Shown: one piece after another, positions 5,727 to 6,678 of the stretch
Layout of the letters: every line of letters starts with the position of its first letter
How positions within the stretch are numbered: the first letter of the stretch is position 1
Assembly (NCBI GenBank): GCA_027318525.1
Contig: DAHVPA010000108.1
Coordinates: forward strand, 1-6,678
DNA from: Candidatus Cloacimonadota bacterium
GTDB taxonomy: Bacteria > Cloacimonadota > Cloacimonadia > Cloacimonadales > Cloacimonadaceae
DNA: 6,678 nt
Direction: 5' to 3'
Translations under genes and position numbers: made by a program
Notes under the pieces: model-generated
Database searches by the model: none
The model's input: only the letters and a program-made list of their open reading frames with translations
Told to the model about the DNA's origin: nothing

Positions 5727-6678
5727 AAGCTAAATACGAAGCCATAGCCGAATTCGTCAAAAAGCACGTCCAGGCAGATGACTACAATCTCAGGATTGCA
5801 GCCCGGGACAGCCATGAGACGCGTTTTGCGCAGAATGCCATCACACAACACATTGCCGGTGAGAACATAGATATTGACCTGGAAGTGGCGTTTGCCAATA
5901 AAACAGGGCGCTGCTCCATTAACCAGACTTCGGAAGAAGCTCTGCTGGATATGATTAAACGGGCTGAGGACATGGCAATCCTCAATCAGCCTGACCCGGA
6001 ATATGTGGAAAGCGCTAAAGCCCAGACCTATCCCCATGTGCAGAATGCCGCTCAGGCAACTTTGGAACTGAAACCGCAGCAGATGGTGGATATCATCAAA
6101 AGCTCCATTGCCAATGGTGAAAAGCATGGCGCATCTGTTTCCGGCATGACCGAAAAACACAACCTACATATCTTTAACAGCACCAAAAACGGTTTTACAG
6201 GATATTACGACCTGACTGAATTTGCTCATTCCATGACCATGAAGAAAGACCATGTGGAAACCAAGGTTTCCTTTTCGTCCAAAGACTTTTCCGCCTTCAG
6301 TCTGGATAACCAGATCAGCCAGCTCAATGAGCAGTTCGCATCACTTTCTGATCCGCAGCCTTTCAGTCCGGGCAGGATTCCTGTCATATTGAGACCTGCT
6401 GCTCTGATGGAATTCTATATGTTTATGATGTGGATGATGAACCGGCGTCAGGCTGATGAAGGTCTGACCGCTTTTTCAGAACAGCTTGGCAAGCAGTTTT
6501 TGGGAGAAAAATTCAGCCTGTTGTCCACTCTGAGTCAGCCTGAATTAGTTGCCCAGCCTTATTCCTGGGACAGCGTGGTTGCCGAGGAAACCTATTGGAT
6601 TCGCAACGGAGTGGTGGAGAATATGCCCTGTCCGCGTTACTGGGCAAAGCTGAAGAACCTCAAGCCAGCCTCTCCTTT
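5723..6678 (+). CDS. tldE: TldE/PmbA-type partner subunit, cut by window edge
   Basis: This is the 5' part (318 codons, no stop reached) of a TldD/PmbA-family protein, the usual heteromeric partner of TldD. It begins MKAKYEAIAEFVKKHVQ, has YNLRIAARDSHETRF and IDIDLEVAFANKTGRCS in the N-terminal domain, and reaches RIPVILRPAALMEF at residues 218-231, the segment that aligns with the TldD region around HExxxH. No HExxxH is present, as expected of the non-catalytic TldE/PmbA lineage. About 130 residues of a typical 450-residue protein are missing beyond the right edge. Its ATG overlaps the tldD stop by four bases (ATGA), with GGGAGG (5711-5716) six bases before it, so translation is probably coupled and the two subunits made in matching amounts. 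The assignment to TldE rather than a second TldD rests on the missing motif and gene order. Confidence 0.92.
   Translation, partial: MKAKYEAIAEFVKKHVQADDYNLRIAARDSHETRFAQNAITQHIAGENIDIDLEVAFANKTGRCSINQTSEEALLDMIKRAEDMAILNQPDPEYVESAKAQTYPHVQNAAQATLELKPQQMVDIIKSSIANGEKHGASVSGMTEKHNLHIFNSTKNGFTGYYDLTEFAHSMTMKKDHVETKVSFSSKDFSAFSLDNQISQLNEQFASLSDPQPFSPGRIPVILRPAALMEFYMFMMWMMNRRQADEGLTAFSEQLGKQFLGEKFSLLSTLSQPELVAQPYSWDSVVAEETYWIRNGVVENMPCPRYWAKLKNLKPASP

Noticed and set aside
5645..6160. 171-residue minus-strand open frame
   Set aside because: It overlaps the end of tldD and the start of tldE antisense to both, with no RBS and no recognisable domain.

Overview
The window looks like an ordinary bacterial chromosome segment of moderate G+C, most likely from the FCB group. 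The best taxonomic clue is the exported protein at 2224-3546. It has an N-terminal signal peptide, YD-like repeats and a C-terminal YPNP sorting domain of the type IX secretion (Por) kind, a combination common in Bacteroidota and Cloacimonadota. I lean towards Cloacimonadota, but that is inference. Near-consensus Shine-Dalgarno sequences precede every gene, and two sigma70-like promoters are readable.

Layout. On the minus strand, the left end holds the 5' part of groEL (1-269), with a TTGACA/TATTAG promoter whose -10 box is overlapped by a CIRCE operator for the HrcA repressor. groES is not next to it. Upstream, on the same strand, is a small flavodoxin-like gene (418-903). A 490-base divergent intergenic region (904-1393) follows. 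It contains an unusual two-armed array of 11-bp A/T-rich repeats (1040-1144), a strong hairpin (1233-1265) and a terminator-like hairpin (1301-1332) that ends about 60 bases before the next gene. The last two could form an attenuated leader or a small RNA. On the plus strand come a nucleotidyltransferase-fold protein (1394-2143) and the exported sorting-domain protein (2224-3546), closed by a clear intrinsic terminator (3580-3613).

The next unit has its own promoter (3663-3691), with a palindrome lying over the -10 box. It encodes a winged-helix regulator (3745-4239), TldD (4284-5726, with HExxxH) and a TldE/PmbA-type partner (5723 to the window end, incomplete). tldD and the partner gene overlap by ATGA. 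This reads as an autoregulated regulator-protease operon: the two Tld proteins would form a heteromeric metalloprotease acting on small or unfolded peptides, and the first gene probably controls the unit.

The most unusual element is the symmetrical 11-bp repeat array between the flavodoxin and nucleotidyltransferase genes. The possible leader attenuator downstream of it is next. No CRISPR, tRNA, rRNA or insertion sequence was seen.
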